Source: Serratia nevei
GTDB lineage: Bacteria > Pseudomonadota > Gammaproteobacteria > Enterobacterales > Enterobacteriaceae
DNA length: 64,000 nt
Reading direction: 5' to 3'
NCBI RefSeq assembly: GCF_037948395.1
Contig: NZ_CP149940.1
Span: 2,046,001-2,110,000 of the forward strand
Shown: piece after piece, positions 37,116-55,658 of the stretch
Layout of the letters: the number at the start of each line of letters is the position of its first letter
Position numbering within the stretch: position 1 is the stretch's first letter
The notes under the pieces: model-generated
What the model was told of the DNA's origin: nothing
Databases searched by the model: none
Seen by the model: only the letters and a program-made list of their open reading frames with translations
Made by a program: the position numbers and the translations under genes

Positions 37116-37880
37116 ATGAACGCATTGAACGGCAAGGTGGCGGTGATCGGCGGCGCCAGTTCGGGGATCGGCAGGGCGGCGGCGCTGCTGTTCGCCCGCC
37201 AGGGGGCTGCGCTGGTGTTGGGGGCGCGGCGCGAGCGGCTGTTGGCGGAGCTGGTGGAGGACATTCGGCGCGAGGGCGGCCGGGCGCTCGCGGTGGCGGG
37301 CGACGTGCGCGATGAAGCCTTCGCCGAACGGCTGACGGCGACGGCGGTCGACGAATTCGGCGGGCTGGATATCGCCTTCAACAACGCCGGCACGTTGGGG
37401 CCGCTGGGGCCGTCGCTGGCGCTCACCGCGCCAGAATGGCGCGAGGTGCTGGAAACCAATCTGTCGAGCGCCTACTACGGCGCCAAATATCAAATCCCCG
37501 CCATGCTGGCGCGCGGCGCGGGCTCGGTGATTTTCACCTCCACCTTCGTCGGCCACACCGCGGCGTTTCCCGGCACGGCGGCCTATGCGGCCGGCAAGTC
37601 GGGGCTGATCGGCCTGACGCAGGCGCTGGCGGTGGAGTTCGGCGGGCGCGGCATTCGGGTGAACGCACTGCTGCCGGGCGGCACCGATACGGCGATGGGC
37701 CGGCAGATGAGCAATACCCCGGAGGCGCTGGCGCAGGTGGCCGATCTGCACGCGCTGAAGCGGCTGGCGATGCCGGAGGAGATCGCGCAGGCGGCGCTGT
37801 ATCTGGCGTCTGACGCTTCCTCATTTGTCACCGGCACCGCGATGCTGGTGGACGGTGGCGTGTCCATCCAGCGCGGCTGA
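37116..37880 (+). CDS. Short-chain dehydrogenase/reductase
   Basis: A 254-residue classical SDR. The cofactor motif is GGASSGIGRA near residue 13, and ARRERL after the second strand suggests NADP preference. NNAG is present, the catalytic serine lies in IFTSTF, and Tyr and Lys are in YAAGK. The C-terminal LVDGGVSIQRG is typical. The substrate cannot be told. It is monocistronic, convergent with lhgO. Confidence 0.85.
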   Translation: MNALNGKVAVIGGASSGIGRAAALLFARQGAALVLGARRERLLAELVEDIRREGGRALAVAGDVRDEAFAERLTATAVDEFGGLDIAFNNAGTLGPLGPSLALTAPEWREVLETNLSSAYYGAKYQIPAMLARGAGSVIFTSTFVGHTAAFPGTAAYAAGKSGLIGLTQALAVEFGGRGIRVNALLPGGTDTAMGRQMSNTPEALAQVADLHALKRLAMPEEIAQAALYLASDASSFVTGTAMLVDGGVSIQRG

Positions 37881-37909
37881 GACCACGGGCGCCGTGGCCT
37901 CAGCGGGCG

Positions 37910-39100
37910 TCAGAAAGCGGACAGGTGGCGGCGCACGATCTCGCGGCCGATCTCCAGCGAGGCAGTCGCCGCCGGAGAAGGGGCATTGCACACGTGCAGC
38001 GAGCGTTTACCCTGCACGAAATGGAAGTCGTCCACCAGCTTGCCGTCGGCGGTCAGCGCCTGAGCGCGCACGCCGGCCGGGCCGGGCCGGATATCCTGCT
38101 CCTGCAGCGCCGGGATCAGCCGACGGGCGTTCTCGGCAAAGCGGCGGCGCGACAGCGAACGGCGCATTTCCGCCAGTCCTTCGCCGAGGTAGTTGCCGGC
38201 GATTTTCCAAAAGCCGCGATAGCCGAGCACCTCGCTCAGATCGCGCAGGCTGAAGTCGCATTTGCGGTAGCCTTCGCGTTTGAAGGCCAACACCGCATTG
38301 GGGCCGACGTCGCGTTTGCCGTTATACATGCGGGTAAAGTGCACGCCGAGGAAAGGGAAATCCGGGTTGGGCACCGGGTAGATCAGATGGTTGACCAGGT
38401 GGTTTTTCGCGTCGTCCAACACATAGTATTCACCGCGGAACGGCACGATCTTCATGCCGGTTTCGTAACCGGTCAGTTTGGCGATGCGATCGCTGAACAG
38501 CCCCGCGCAGTTGATCAGCAGCCGTCCCTCGAAGGTGTCGCCGGCGGCGGTGACGGTGACGCCGGCGGCGTGCTCGCGGATGGCCTCAACCTGATGGCCG
38601 TAGGCGATCTCGCCGCCGCGCCGTACAATGATCTCCGCCAGCTTGGCGGCCACCTCCGCGTAGTTGACGATGCCGGCGTCGGGCACCAGCAGCGCTTCAA
38701 GGCCATTGACGTGCGGTTCGCGCTCCCGCAGCTGCGCCTGTGACAGCCGGGTGACCTGCAGGCCGTTTTGCAGGCCGCGCTGATAGATGTTCTCCAGCCG
38801 ATCCAGTTCGTTTAGCTGGGTGGCGACAATCACCTTGCCGCATTGATCGTAATACAGGTCATGTTCGCGGCAGAAGGCGAACATGCTGCGGTTGCCCTGT
38901 TTTGCCAACTGCGCTTTCAGGCTGCCGGGCGTGTAGTAAATGCCGGAATGCACCACGTTGCTGTTGTGGCCGCTTTGGTGCGCCGCCGGGCCGCGTTCTT
39001 TTTCCAGGATCAGAATGCGCCGCTGCGGATCCGCTTCCTGCAGCGCATTCACCACGCCGAGCCCCACCAGGCCGGCACCGATAACGATCGCGTCGTACAT
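37910..39100 (-). CDS. lhgO: L-2-hydroxyglutarate dehydrogenase/oxidase LhgO
   Basis: A 396-residue FAD-dependent oxidoreductase of the DAO family that converts L-2-hydroxyglutarate to 2-oxoglutarate, feeding electrons to quinone in E. coli. It has the N-terminal FAD motif IGAGLVGLG, then HQSGHNSNVVHSGIYYTPGS, PFRGEYY, VGPNAVLAFKREGYRK and PAGVRAQA, all LhgO hallmarks. It is about 25 residues shorter at the C-terminus than E. coli LhgO. ATG 39100 overlaps the stop of the GntR gene (TGATG), so it is the last gene of a coupled operon; a GTG one codon earlier is possible. Confidence 0.92.
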   Translation of the reverse strand: MYDAIVIGAGLVGLGVVNALQEADPQRRILILEKERGPAAHQSGHNSNVVHSGIYYTPGSLKAQLAKQGNRSMFAFCREHDLYYDQCGKVIVATQLNELDRLENIYQRGLQNGLQVTRLSQAQLREREPHVNGLEALLVPDAGIVNYAEVAAKLAEIIVRRGGEIAYGHQVEAIREHAAGVTVTAAGDTFEGRLLINCAGLFSDRIAKLTGYETGMKIVPFRGEYYVLDDAKNHLVNHLIYPVPNPDFPFLGVHFTRMYNGKRDVGPNAVLAFKREGYRKCDFSLRDLSEVLGYRGFWKIAGNYLGEGLAEMRRSLSRRRFAENARRLIPALQEQDIRPGPAGVRAQALTADGKLVDDFHFVQGKRSLHVCNAPSPAATASLEIGREIVRRHLSAF

Positions 39101-39819
39101 CACGGCTCTTGCTCCTCGTTTTCCAGGCGGCGTAATTTGCCGCGTACGTTGTTCAGATGGTTTTGCATGGCGGCGGTGGCCGCCGCCGCATCGCCGTCGC
39201 GAATGGCGATAAACACCCGCTCATGTTCGTCGATCACCCGCTGGCGCTCGGCCTGCCGCCCTAGGTTTTTGCTGAGCGAGTACACCAGCACCCCCAGATA
39301 CAGCTCGTGCATGTTATCGAGGATCTGCACGAAAAAGGGGTTATGCGAAGCCTGCATGATGGCGCGGTGGAACAGGTAATCCTGCCGATAGCCGATCTGG
39401 CCGTCGTTCAGCGTACAGTGACGAAAGGCGAGGTGCGCCTGTTCGATCGCCTGCAATTCCTGTTCGGTACGGCGCTCGGCGGCCATGCGCGCCGCCTGCT
39501 GCTCCATGACCTCGCGCATTTCCAGCAGCGCTTCCACCTCGCGGCGGTCGGCTACCTCCATCACCAGTGGTTCGTATTTGCTCAGCAGCGAATGCTGTTC
39601 CACCCGGTGGCCGCCGCCCTGGCGTGAGGAGATGATGCCGCTGACCTCCAGTACGCCGAGCGCCTCGCGCACCGGCACCCGGCTGACGCCGAACGCGTCC
39701 GCCAACACGTTTTCCGACGGTAGCTTCTCGCCGACCGGAAAGGTGCCGTCGTTGATACCGGCTTTCAGCTGCGCCAGCACCTGATGGGAGGCTTTCTGGC
39801 GCGTGACCTTGCGGATCAT
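39100..39819 (-). CDS. GntR-family regulator (FadR/FCD subgroup)
   Basis: A 239-residue regulator with an N-terminal winged HTH (KLPSENVLADAFGVSRVPVREALGVLE) and a C-terminal all-helical FCD domain that usually binds a carboxylate with a metal, here including the histidines in DYLFHRAIMQASHNP. It lies inside the transporter/lhgO operon and overlaps both neighbours, so it is probably the local repressor, sensing the transported or oxidised acid. A perfect TTGTATACAA palindrome upstream of the operon is its likely operator. Confidence 0.88.
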   Translation of the reverse strand: MIRKVTRQKASHQVLAQLKAGINDGTFPVGEKLPSENVLADAFGVSRVPVREALGVLEVSGIISSRQGGGHRVEQHSLLSKYEPLVMEVADRREVEALLEMREVMEQQAARMAAERRTEQELQAIEQAHLAFRHCTLNDGQIGYRQDYLFHRAIMQASHNPFFVQILDNMHELYLGVLVYSLSKNLGRQAERQRVIDEHERVFIAIRDGDAAAATAAMQNHLNNVRGKLRRLENEEQEP

Positions 39820-41771
39820 GACGCGCCTCCCGGCAGCGCGGCGCGCTGTTTATAGCGCAGCAGGTGCATGGCGGCGGCGGCGGCGATCAGGGCCGCACCG
39901 CCCAGATCGGTCATCAGGCCCGGTTTGATCAGTAAAATCGCCGCCGCGGTAAACAGCACCCGCTCCAGCCAGTGGGTCTTCATCAGCCAGAAATTGGCGC
40001 TGGCGATCGACAGGGCGTAGATCCCCACCAGCGCGCTGATCACCATATGCAGCACCGACAGCGGGTTGAGATCGTCACCCTGCATCAACAGCATCGGGTT
40101 GTAGACCAGAATGAACGGGATGATAAAGCCCGGCAGCGCCAGGCGCACCGCGTCCCACGAGGTTTGCATCGGATCGGCGCGGGCGATGCTGGCGGCGGTG
40201 TAGCTGGCCAGCGCCACCGGCGGCGTGATGTTGGACAACGCGCCGAACCAGAACACGAAGAAATGCGCCGCCAGCGGCAGCACGCCGGCTTTGATCAGGA
40301 TCGGCGACACGGTCACCGCTACCACGATGTAGAGCGCGGTCGAGGGTAGCCCCATGCTGAGCACGATGCACACCAGCATCACCACCAGCAGGATCATCCA
40401 CAGGGTGTTGTCGGTCATGGCGACGATGTTGAACGCCAGCGTGGAGCCGATGCCGGTCATGGTCACCACGCAGATGATCACGCCGATGGCGGCGCAGGCG
40501 ATGGTGACCTGGATCGAGCCGCGCGCCGCGTCATTCAAGGCCAGCGCGATTTTTTTCGGCGTCATGCGCACCGAACTGTCGGGGGTGAGCCAGCTGGCGA
40601 CGATGATGGCAATGATGCCGAGGAAGCCGGCATAGATCGGCGTTTTGCCCAGCAGCAGCGTGCCGATAACGATGACGAGCGGCAGCAGCAGCAGCCCGCG
40701 CGCCTTCAGCACCGCGCGCACCTGAGGGATGTTCTCCTTGTTGATGCCTTTCAGGCCCTGTTTCTTGGCTTCCAGATCGATAGCCATGATCAGCGCGGCG
40801 TAATAGAGCAGCGCCGGCACGATGGCGGCGATGACGATGGTGGTGTACGAGATGCCGAGGAAACCGGCCATGATAAACGCCGCTGCGCCCATGATGGGGG
40901 GCATGATCATGCCGCCGGTGGAGGCGGTGGCTTCCACGGCGCCGGCGAAGCGGGACGACAACCCGATGCTTTTCATCAGCGGAATGGTGAAGGTGCCGGT
41001 GGTGGCGACATTGGCCACCGCGCTGCCGCTCAACGAGCCGGTCAGTGCCGACGAGATCACCGCCACCTGGGCCGGGCCGCCGCGGCGGCGTCCGGCGGCG
41101 GCCAGCGCCAGATCGTTGAACAGCGCGGTCGCGCCGCTGACGCTGAGAAAGGCACCGAACAGAATAAACACCACGATGGCCGTGGAGGCAGTGGACAGGG
41201 TGATGCCGAAAATCCCCTCGCCGGTCATGAATAGCCGATACAGCAGGCGTTCTACCGAGAAGCCGCCGTGGCCGAAGATGCCCATGAAGTATTGCCCGAA
41301 CAGCGCATAGAGAATGGCAAAGCTCGCCAGGCCGGGGATGAAATAGCCGGTGGTGCGCCGCGCGGCTTCAAACAGCACGCCGATACCGATCGCTGCCATC
41401 ACATAGTCGGTGGCGTTGGGGATGCTCTTGCGCACCACGTGCAGATCGACGTAGTTAACGTAGAAATAGCCGTAGCTGACCAGCGTCAGGATGATGAACA
41501 AATAGTCCCAGCGGTTGAAGCTGCGGGTGGCGTACCGGGCCGAGAAGGGGAACAGGATAAAGCCCAGGATCAGAATACCGCTCAGGAAAGTGGTGTTGCG
41601 GTAGAACTCCTGCGTGTTGGACAGCGCGTTGGCGTAGATGGCATAGGCGGAGATGGCGATCGCCAGGACGGTTGCCAGCTGCAAATAGATGCCGCTCAGC
41701 GGCCGGTTGCCGGCGCCGGCTTCTTTGTCCAGATCGACGGCGGGCTGCGGTGAAGAAGAGTGAGTGCTCAT
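39816..41771 (-). CDS. TRAP transporter, fused 4TM/12TM permease (TAXI type)
   Basis: A 651-residue inner-membrane protein combining the small (DctQ-like) and large (DctM-like) TRAP permease subunits. The DctM part shows GSAVANVATTGTFTIPLM and GGMIMPPIMGAAAFIMA, then GLPSTALYIVVAVT. This fusion is typical of transporters that use TAXI binding proteins, which is the gene immediately upstream. The stop codon overlaps the GntR start by four bases. It probably imports an organic acid, with 2-hydroxyglutarate or a related C5 acid as best guess from lhgO. Confidence 0.92.
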   Translation of the reverse strand: MSTHSSSPQPAVDLDKEAGAGNRPLSGIYLQLATVLAIAISAYAIYANALSNTQEFYRNTTFLSGILILGFILFPFSARYATRSFNRWDYLFIILTLVSYGYFYVNYVDLHVVRKSIPNATDYVMAAIGIGVLFEAARRTTGYFIPGLASFAILYALFGQYFMGIFGHGGFSVERLLYRLFMTGEGIFGITLSTASTAIVVFILFGAFLSVSGATALFNDLALAAAGRRRGGPAQVAVISSALTGSLSGSAVANVATTGTFTIPLMKSIGLSSRFAGAVEATASTGGMIMPPIMGAAAFIMAGFLGISYTTIVIAAIVPALLYYAALIMAIDLEAKKQGLKGINKENIPQVRAVLKARGLLLLPLVIVIGTLLLGKTPIYAGFLGIIAIIVASWLTPDSSVRMTPKKIALALNDAARGSIQVTIACAAIGVIICVVTMTGIGSTLAFNIVAMTDNTLWMILLVVMLVCIVLSMGLPSTALYIVVAVTVSPILIKAGVLPLAAHFFVFWFGALSNITPPVALASYTAASIARADPMQTSWDAVRLALPGFIIPFILVYNPMLLMQGDDLNPLSVLHMVISALVGIYALSIASANFWLMKTHWLERVLFTAAAILLIKPGLMTDLGGAALIAAAAAMHLLRYKQRAALPGGAS

Positions 41772-41784
41772 ACGTCCTCCTGGA

Positions 41785-42819
41785 TTAAGGGTTAGCGGCC
41801 AGCGCGGCGGCTTCCGGCGGGATCAGATAATCGGGTATCTCGACGCCGGCTTCGCGGTAGTAGCGATAGGCGCCGAGGTGCAGCGGCACCGAAACGCCTT
41901 TCAGCGCATTTTCCAGCGAGATGTATTTGGCCGAGCTGTGTACCTGGTGCACTTCCGGCAGGTTCTCGAACATCGTTTTGGTCAGGTCGTACACCAACTT
42001 TTCATCGAGCCGGCTGAGGGCCACCAGAATATTGGGCTGTGCGATGGTGGCGACCGCCTTGGGCTGGCGCGGGTAGGTCTCCGCCTTGATGTCGAAACGG
42101 AACCAGGAGTTGGCGATGGCGTTGATGCTGGCCAGCTGTTCGTCGGTGACTTCCAGGATGCGTGCCGGCACGCCGCTGGCATACATATCGGTGACGGCGG
42201 CGGCCGGCACCCCGGCGGGCAGGGCGCCGCCGTCCAGGCGCCCGTCGCGCATCGCGGAAACCGTGTCGCCGTAGCCGAGGTATTCCGCCGACAGCGACTT
42301 TTTGGTCAGGTTGACGCCCTGCAGGATGATCATCGTCGACTGTTCGGTGCCGCTGGCCTGCGGCCCGACGGAAAAGCGCGTGCCGGCGATATCGTTCAGC
42401 GTGCCGTCTTTCACCCGGCTTTCCAGCATCACGAAGTGTTCGACGTTGGGCCACAGCATGGAGATGGAGCGCAGATCGCCGTAGGCGCGGCCGTCGAAGT
42501 TACGCACGCCCTGATAGGCTTCGACGGCGATCAGGCTTTGCAAAATCGCCAACTGAGCCTCGTCTTTTTGCAGCAGGTCGATATTCTCGATCGAGCCGGC
42601 GGAGGATTGGCCGGTGACCTGTATCCCCTGGTGCTTCAGCCGGTTGCTCCAGACGTTGGCCAGCCCGACGCCCATCGGGTAGTAGGTACCGCCGGTGGAG
42701 GCGGTGGCGACGGAGAGGAAGGTTTTATCGGCGTTTTCCGCTTTGCCGGCGATGGCCAACAACGCGGCGCCGACCACGGCGCAGGTAACAAGCAACGTTT
42801 TGATTTTTCTATTTTTCAT
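41785..42819 (-). CDS. TAXI-family TRAP transporter substrate-binding protein
   Basis: A 344-residue exported solute-binding protein. A signal peptide (TLLVTCAVVGAALLAIAGKA) precedes the TAXI signature STGGTYYPMGVGLANVWS. Later features are VTGQSSAGSIENIDLLQ and VGPQASGTEQS. Known TAXI proteins are few, some tied to glutamate or 2-oxoglutarate. ATG 42819, after GGGGAAA, is chosen over an upstream start. It is the first gene of TAXI-TRAP-gntR-lhgO, 13 bases before the permease. Confidence 0.9.
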   Translation of the reverse strand: MKNRKIKTLLVTCAVVGAALLAIAGKAENADKTFLSVATASTGGTYYPMGVGLANVWSNRLKHQGIQVTGQSSAGSIENIDLLQKDEAQLAILQSLIAVEAYQGVRNFDGRAYGDLRSISMLWPNVEHFVMLESRVKDGTLNDIAGTRFSVGPQASGTEQSTMIILQGVNLTKKSLSAEYLGYGDTVSAMRDGRLDGGALPAGVPAAAVTDMYASGVPARILEVTDEQLASINAIANSWFRFDIKAETYPRQPKAVATIAQPNILVALSRLDEKLVYDLTKTMFENLPEVHQVHSSAKYISLENALKGVSVPLHLGAYRYYREAGVEIPDYLIPPEAAALAANP

Positions 42820-42868
42820 TATTTTCCCCAGCGGTTTTTTGAAACAAATAGAAAACATTTACGCAAAC

Positions 42869-42878
42869 TTGTATACAA
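42869..42878. promoter_or_regulatory. Perfect palindrome TTGTATACAA, candidate GntR operator
   Basis: A 10-bp perfect palindrome 50 bases before the first gene of the TAXI-TRAP operon, in an otherwise AT-rich promoter region. FCD-type GntR proteins commonly bind short palindromes of this kind. The link to the GntR protein encoded in the operon is inference. Confidence 0.5.
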
Positions 42879-42965
42879 CATGGCAGCTTTATTCACCTAA
42901 AGCGCAGTGCTTGATTTGTGATCTGAGCGGGCGAAAATTGAACGATGCAGCGGGGGGCGGAAATG

Positions 42966-42991
42966 AAAAACCCGTGGCCGGGCGCCACGGG
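42966..42991 (-). terminator. Rho-independent terminator of the NlpA/MetQ gene
   Basis: On the minus strand CCCGTGG pairs with CCACGGG around a seven-base loop, followed by TTTTT. Confidence 0.88.
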
Positions 42992-43005
42992 CATGCGGGG
43001 GAGGG

Positions 43006-43821
43006 TTACCAGCCTTTGACGGCGTCGCCCTTGTAGATGTCGGCGGCGCTGGCCGCCACTTCGTCGGTCTGATAGGCCTTGACCAGATCTTTCACTTTCT
43101 CGCTGTCTTTGTTGTCGATGCGGCTGGCGAAGATGTTGACGTACGGCGAGTTTTTGTCTTCGACAAACAGCCCGTCCTTGGCCGGCGACAGGCCGATCTG
43201 GCTGGAATAGTTGGTGTTGATGATCGCCAGCGTCACCTGTTGGTCGTCCAATGCGCGTGGCAGCTGCGGCGCTTCAATCTCGACGATCTTCAGCTTTTTC
43301 GGGTTGCCGACGATGTCCAGCGCGGTCGGCAGCAGGCCGACGCCCTCTTTCAGGGTGATCAGCCCCTGTTTTTGCAACAGCAGCAGCGAGCGGCCCAGGT
43401 TGGTCGGATCGTTCGGCACCGCCACCTGCGCGCCGTCCGGCAGTTGGCTGAGTGCGGTTATCTTCTTCGAATAGCCGGCGATCGGGTAGACGAAGGTGTT
43501 GCCCACTGCCGCCAGCTTGTAGCCGCGCTCCTGCATCTGCTTGTCCAGATACGGCTTGTGCTGGAAGGCGTTGACGTCCAGATCGCCGTTGTTCAGCGCT
43601 TCGTTCGGCAGCACGTAGTCGTTGAAGGTCACCACCTCCACGTCCAGATCGTATTTCTGCTTGGCGACCTTTTGTACCACCGCCCACAGCGACTGATCGA
43701 TACCGGCGCTGATGCCGACCTTGATGTGGTGATCGTCCTGTGCCGTCGGGCCGCAGGCGGTCAGCAGCAGCGTGCCGGCGGCGGCCAGCGCCAGGGTGAG
43801 GTTTTTCAGCGTAAATGTCAT
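43006..43821 (-). CDS. MetQ/NlpA-family lipoprotein
   Basis: A 271-residue substrate-binding lipoprotein with lipobox LLTAC (cysteine near residue 23) followed by GPTAQDD. It is close to E. coli NlpA and MetQ: NALNNGDLDVNAFQHKPYL, VGNTFVYPIAGYSKKI, VAVPNDPTNLGRSLLLLQKQGLITLKEG and EDKNSPYVNI. NlpA binds methionine-like ligands and is inner-membrane anchored. No metN or metI lies beside it, so it is either NlpA itself or a solitary MetQ paralogue that docks on a distant transporter. It has its own terminator. Confidence 0.88.
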   Translation of the reverse strand: MTFTLKNLTLALAAAGTLLLTACGPTAQDDHHIKVGISAGIDQSLWAVVQKVAKQKYDLDVEVVTFNDYVLPNEALNNGDLDVNAFQHKPYLDKQMQERGYKLAAVGNTFVYPIAGYSKKITALSQLPDGAQVAVPNDPTNLGRSLLLLQKQGLITLKEGVGLLPTALDIVGNPKKLKIVEIEAPQLPRALDDQQVTLAIINTNYSSQIGLSPAKDGLFVEDKNSPYVNIFASRIDNKDSEKVKDLVKAYQTDEVAASAADIYKGDAVKGW

Positions 43822-43926
43822 TTTCCCAGGGTCCTTGTCAACATTGCCTGCTAATTTGGGCGGGCAGAATAGTGGCAGTGACTGTAGGTAATCGCTGGGC
43901 TAAAACAAAATACTGATTCACTATGA

Positions 43927-43947
43927 CTCATAGCGATTAGCTATGAG
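43927..43947. promoter_or_regulatory. Inverted repeat upstream of the NlpA/MetQ gene
   Basis: CTCATAGC-GATTA-GCTATGAG is a perfect 8-5-8 inverted repeat about 105 bases before the NlpA-type gene, and a further CTATGA half-site precedes it. It could be the operator of a dimeric regulator such as a LysR-type protein; none is encoded nearby. Confidence 0.4.
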
Positions 43948-43977
43948 CGGCCGCCTCCCGGTGCGGTGCGGATTGTT

Positions 43978-44007
43978 TTGACGGCGAATCGGCGGGCTTA
44001 TTATGAT
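43978..44007 (+). promoter_or_regulatory. Candidate promoter of the 44058 gene
   Basis: TTGACG (43978-43983), an 18-bp spacer and TATGAT (44002-44007), about 50 bases before the start codon. Confidence 0.5.
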
Positions 44008-44057
44008 AGCCGTTGGCCCGCGAGGGCAGACTGGGTACTGAAACGAAGGAAAAGACA

Positions 44058-44576
44058 ATGCGATTGAACACTTGGAGCAAGGCGCTGCTGCCGCTGGTGG
44101 TGTTGGCCTGCGTCTCGGCGACTCAGGTTCGGGCGGCGGAGAGCGATACCGGGCCGATCCCCAAACAGCTGCTGGGCAACTGGCGCGTCAGTAAAATTGT
44201 GCCGACCCAGACCACCGGCTGCTGGGATCAACAGCAGGCGCAGAGCCTGATCGGCGGCAAAATCAGCTACAAAGCGGATGCGTTCAGCTGGAACGGCACG
44301 GCGCTGAAAAGCGAAGGGGCCACCGTTAGCACCGTAGAAGCGCAGGAGTTTGTCGAGGACAATTCCGGCAGCAGCTCCTACATCGATTTCCCGATGCTGG
44401 GCATCAGCACGCCGTCGGTCGAACGCGTGGCCATTCAGCACGCGGATACCGCCATCAAAGGTATCACCGATCAGGGCACCGATGGGGTGCCCGGCGATAA
44501 CGTGCTGGTGAAAGACGCCAACACGCTGATCCTGTCGCTGTGCAACGTCTGGTTTGAGGCGCAGCGCGAGAAGTAA
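44058..44576 (+). CDS. Hypothetical exported protein
   Basis: A 172-residue protein with a signal peptide (LLPLVVLACVSATQVRA, cleavage near residue 26). The mature protein starts with PIPKQLLGNWRVSKIVPTQTTGCW, a lipocalin-like GxW start, and carries one other cysteine near the end (LSLCNVWFEAQREK), likely a disulfide partner. Probably a small periplasmic beta-barrel, but no family is recognised. Good ribosome site (GAAGGA) at ATG 44058. Confidence 0.65.
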   Translation: MRLNTWSKALLPLVVLACVSATQVRAAESDTGPIPKQLLGNWRVSKIVPTQTTGCWDQQQAQSLIGGKISYKADAFSWNGTALKSEGATVSTVEAQEFVEDNSGSSSYIDFPMLGISTPSVERVAIQHADTAIKGITDQGTDGVPGDNVLVKDANTLILSLCNVWFEAQREK

Positions 44577-44723
44577 TTTTTGCCTTCAGCCCCGGTAACG
44601 GGGCTTTCCCACCGCGTCGCCACCCGTCATACGCGCCATTTCTGAACTAAAATTAACCATAACGATATGACCCCGGCGTGATATCGGAGCCTCGGCTCTA
44701 CCGAGTCCATGACAGGAGGCGCT

Positions 44724-45149
44724 ATGTGTTACCACCATATTGTCATCGCCACCGATCTGAGCGATGACGGCAAACGGCTGGTCGAAAAGGGGGCGCTGCT
44801 GGCGGAGGCGCTGCAGGCCAAACTCTCGCTGATCTATGTGGACGTTCACTACGACACCTACCACGCGGCGATCGGCTTTTCGGAGCGCAGCTATGACGGC
44901 GTGCCGTTCGAAGAGAAGATCCGCAAAGAGCTGGAGCCCACCACGCAAAACGTCAATTACCCGATCGCGGAGGTGATTATCGGGCGCGGCGGCTTCGTCG
45001 ACGAACTGCGTACGGCAGTCGTGGATAAGAACATCGATCTGCTGGTGTTCGGCCATCACCACGATCTGTGGAGCAACCTGTTTTCTTCCACCCGCAATGC
45101 CATCAACCAGCTGAATATCGACGTGCTGGTGATCCCGATCCGCTCATAA
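44724..45149 (+). CDS. Universal stress protein (UspA superfamily)
   Basis: A 141-residue cytoplasmic Usp-fold protein, closest in feel to UspC and UspD. The N-terminal strand is HHIVIATDLSDDG and the C-terminal strand is IDVLVIPI. The ATP-type loop G-2x-G-9x-G(S/T) is only partly present; the region reads VFGHHHDLWSNLFSSTRNAI, as in the UspC/D subgroup that dimerises without canonical ATP binding. An AGGAGG precedes ATG 44724. Confidence 0.85.
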   Translation: MCYHHIVIATDLSDDGKRLVEKGALLAEALQAKLSLIYVDVHYDTYHAAIGFSERSYDGVPFEEKIRKELEPTTQNVNYPIAEVIIGRGGFVDELRTAVVDKNIDLLVFGHHHDLWSNLFSSTRNAINQLNIDVLVIPIRS

Positions 45150-45154
45150 ACGCG

Positions 45155-45184
45155 GGCCACCGCCGGGCAACGATGGCGGTGGCC
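45155..45184. terminator. Convergent hairpin between usp and ygjK
   Basis: GGCCACCGCC and GGCGGTGGCC flank a ten-base loop. It is a perfect stem without a T run. Confidence 0.45.
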
Positions 45185-45192
45185 GCTGCGGC

Positions 45193-49973
<4,781 letters not shown>

Positions 49974-50073
49974 CCGGCCCCGCCTCGGCGGGGCGTTGCG
50001 TTGGCGCCCAAAATTAACGTCATGATAAAAAAAGGCATTTGAGATTTATTGTGATCCTGTCGTCATTTGGTAA

Positions 50074-53681
<3,608 letters not shown>

Positions 53682-53700
53682 CGCGCTCGCCGATCGATAA

Positions 53701-55242
<1,542 letters not shown>

Positions 55243-55321
55243 TCTCTCCTCTATCGGCTCCGCGCTCCGGCGCGGAGTCTCGCTTGTGTAAAAAATCCAC
55301 GTCTGCGTTTGCATAATACAT

Positions 55322-55344
55322 AAGTGAACACTAATGTGTTTATA
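55322..55344. promoter_or_regulatory. Candidate ArsR-type operator
   Basis: AACAC-TAAT-GTGTT (55327-55340) is a perfect inverted repeat extended by AT-rich arms, three bases before the start codon of the ArsR-family gene. Autoregulation by that protein is likely, but inferred. Confidence 0.45.
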
Positions 55345-55658
55345 TGAACGAAAATGACATCTTCAAAGCGTTGGCCGATCCGACCCGCCGCACCATCTTC
55401 GACAAACTCGCCGCCGGCAGCATGAACGCCAGCGCGCTGCGCGAAGGGCTGCCCATCAGCCAGTCGGCAATGTCGCAACACCTGGCGGTGCTGCGCAATG
55501 CCGGGCTGGTGCGCGAGGCGAAGCAGGGGCGCTGCGTCAATTATCAGGTCGACCCGGACGGGCTGGCGCAGATCGCCCAGTGGCTGACGAAGTACCGCGC
55601 CTGGTGGCCGGCGCGCATCGACGCGCTGCAAACCTTACTGGAGGACATGGATCAATGA
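55344..55658 (+). CDS. ArsR-family transcriptional regulator
   Basis: A 104-residue winged-helix protein with DPTRRTIFDKLAAGSMNASAL followed by the recognition helix region SQSAMSQHLAVLRNAGLV. It lacks the CxCxxC metal site of ArsR itself, so it belongs to the group paired with SRPBCC proteins. Its stop overlaps the ATG of that partner (ATGA). It probably represses its own short operon. Confidence 0.9.
   Translation: MNENDIFKALADPTRRTIFDKLAAGSMNASALREGLPISQSAMSQHLAVLRNAGLVREAKQGRCVNYQVDPDGLAQIAQWLTKYRAWWPARIDALQTLLEDMDQ

Noticed and set aside
50050..50066. TGTGATCCTGTCGTCA as a CRP site before ebgA
   Set aside because: Only the first half-site matches the consensus; the second half is too poor to call.
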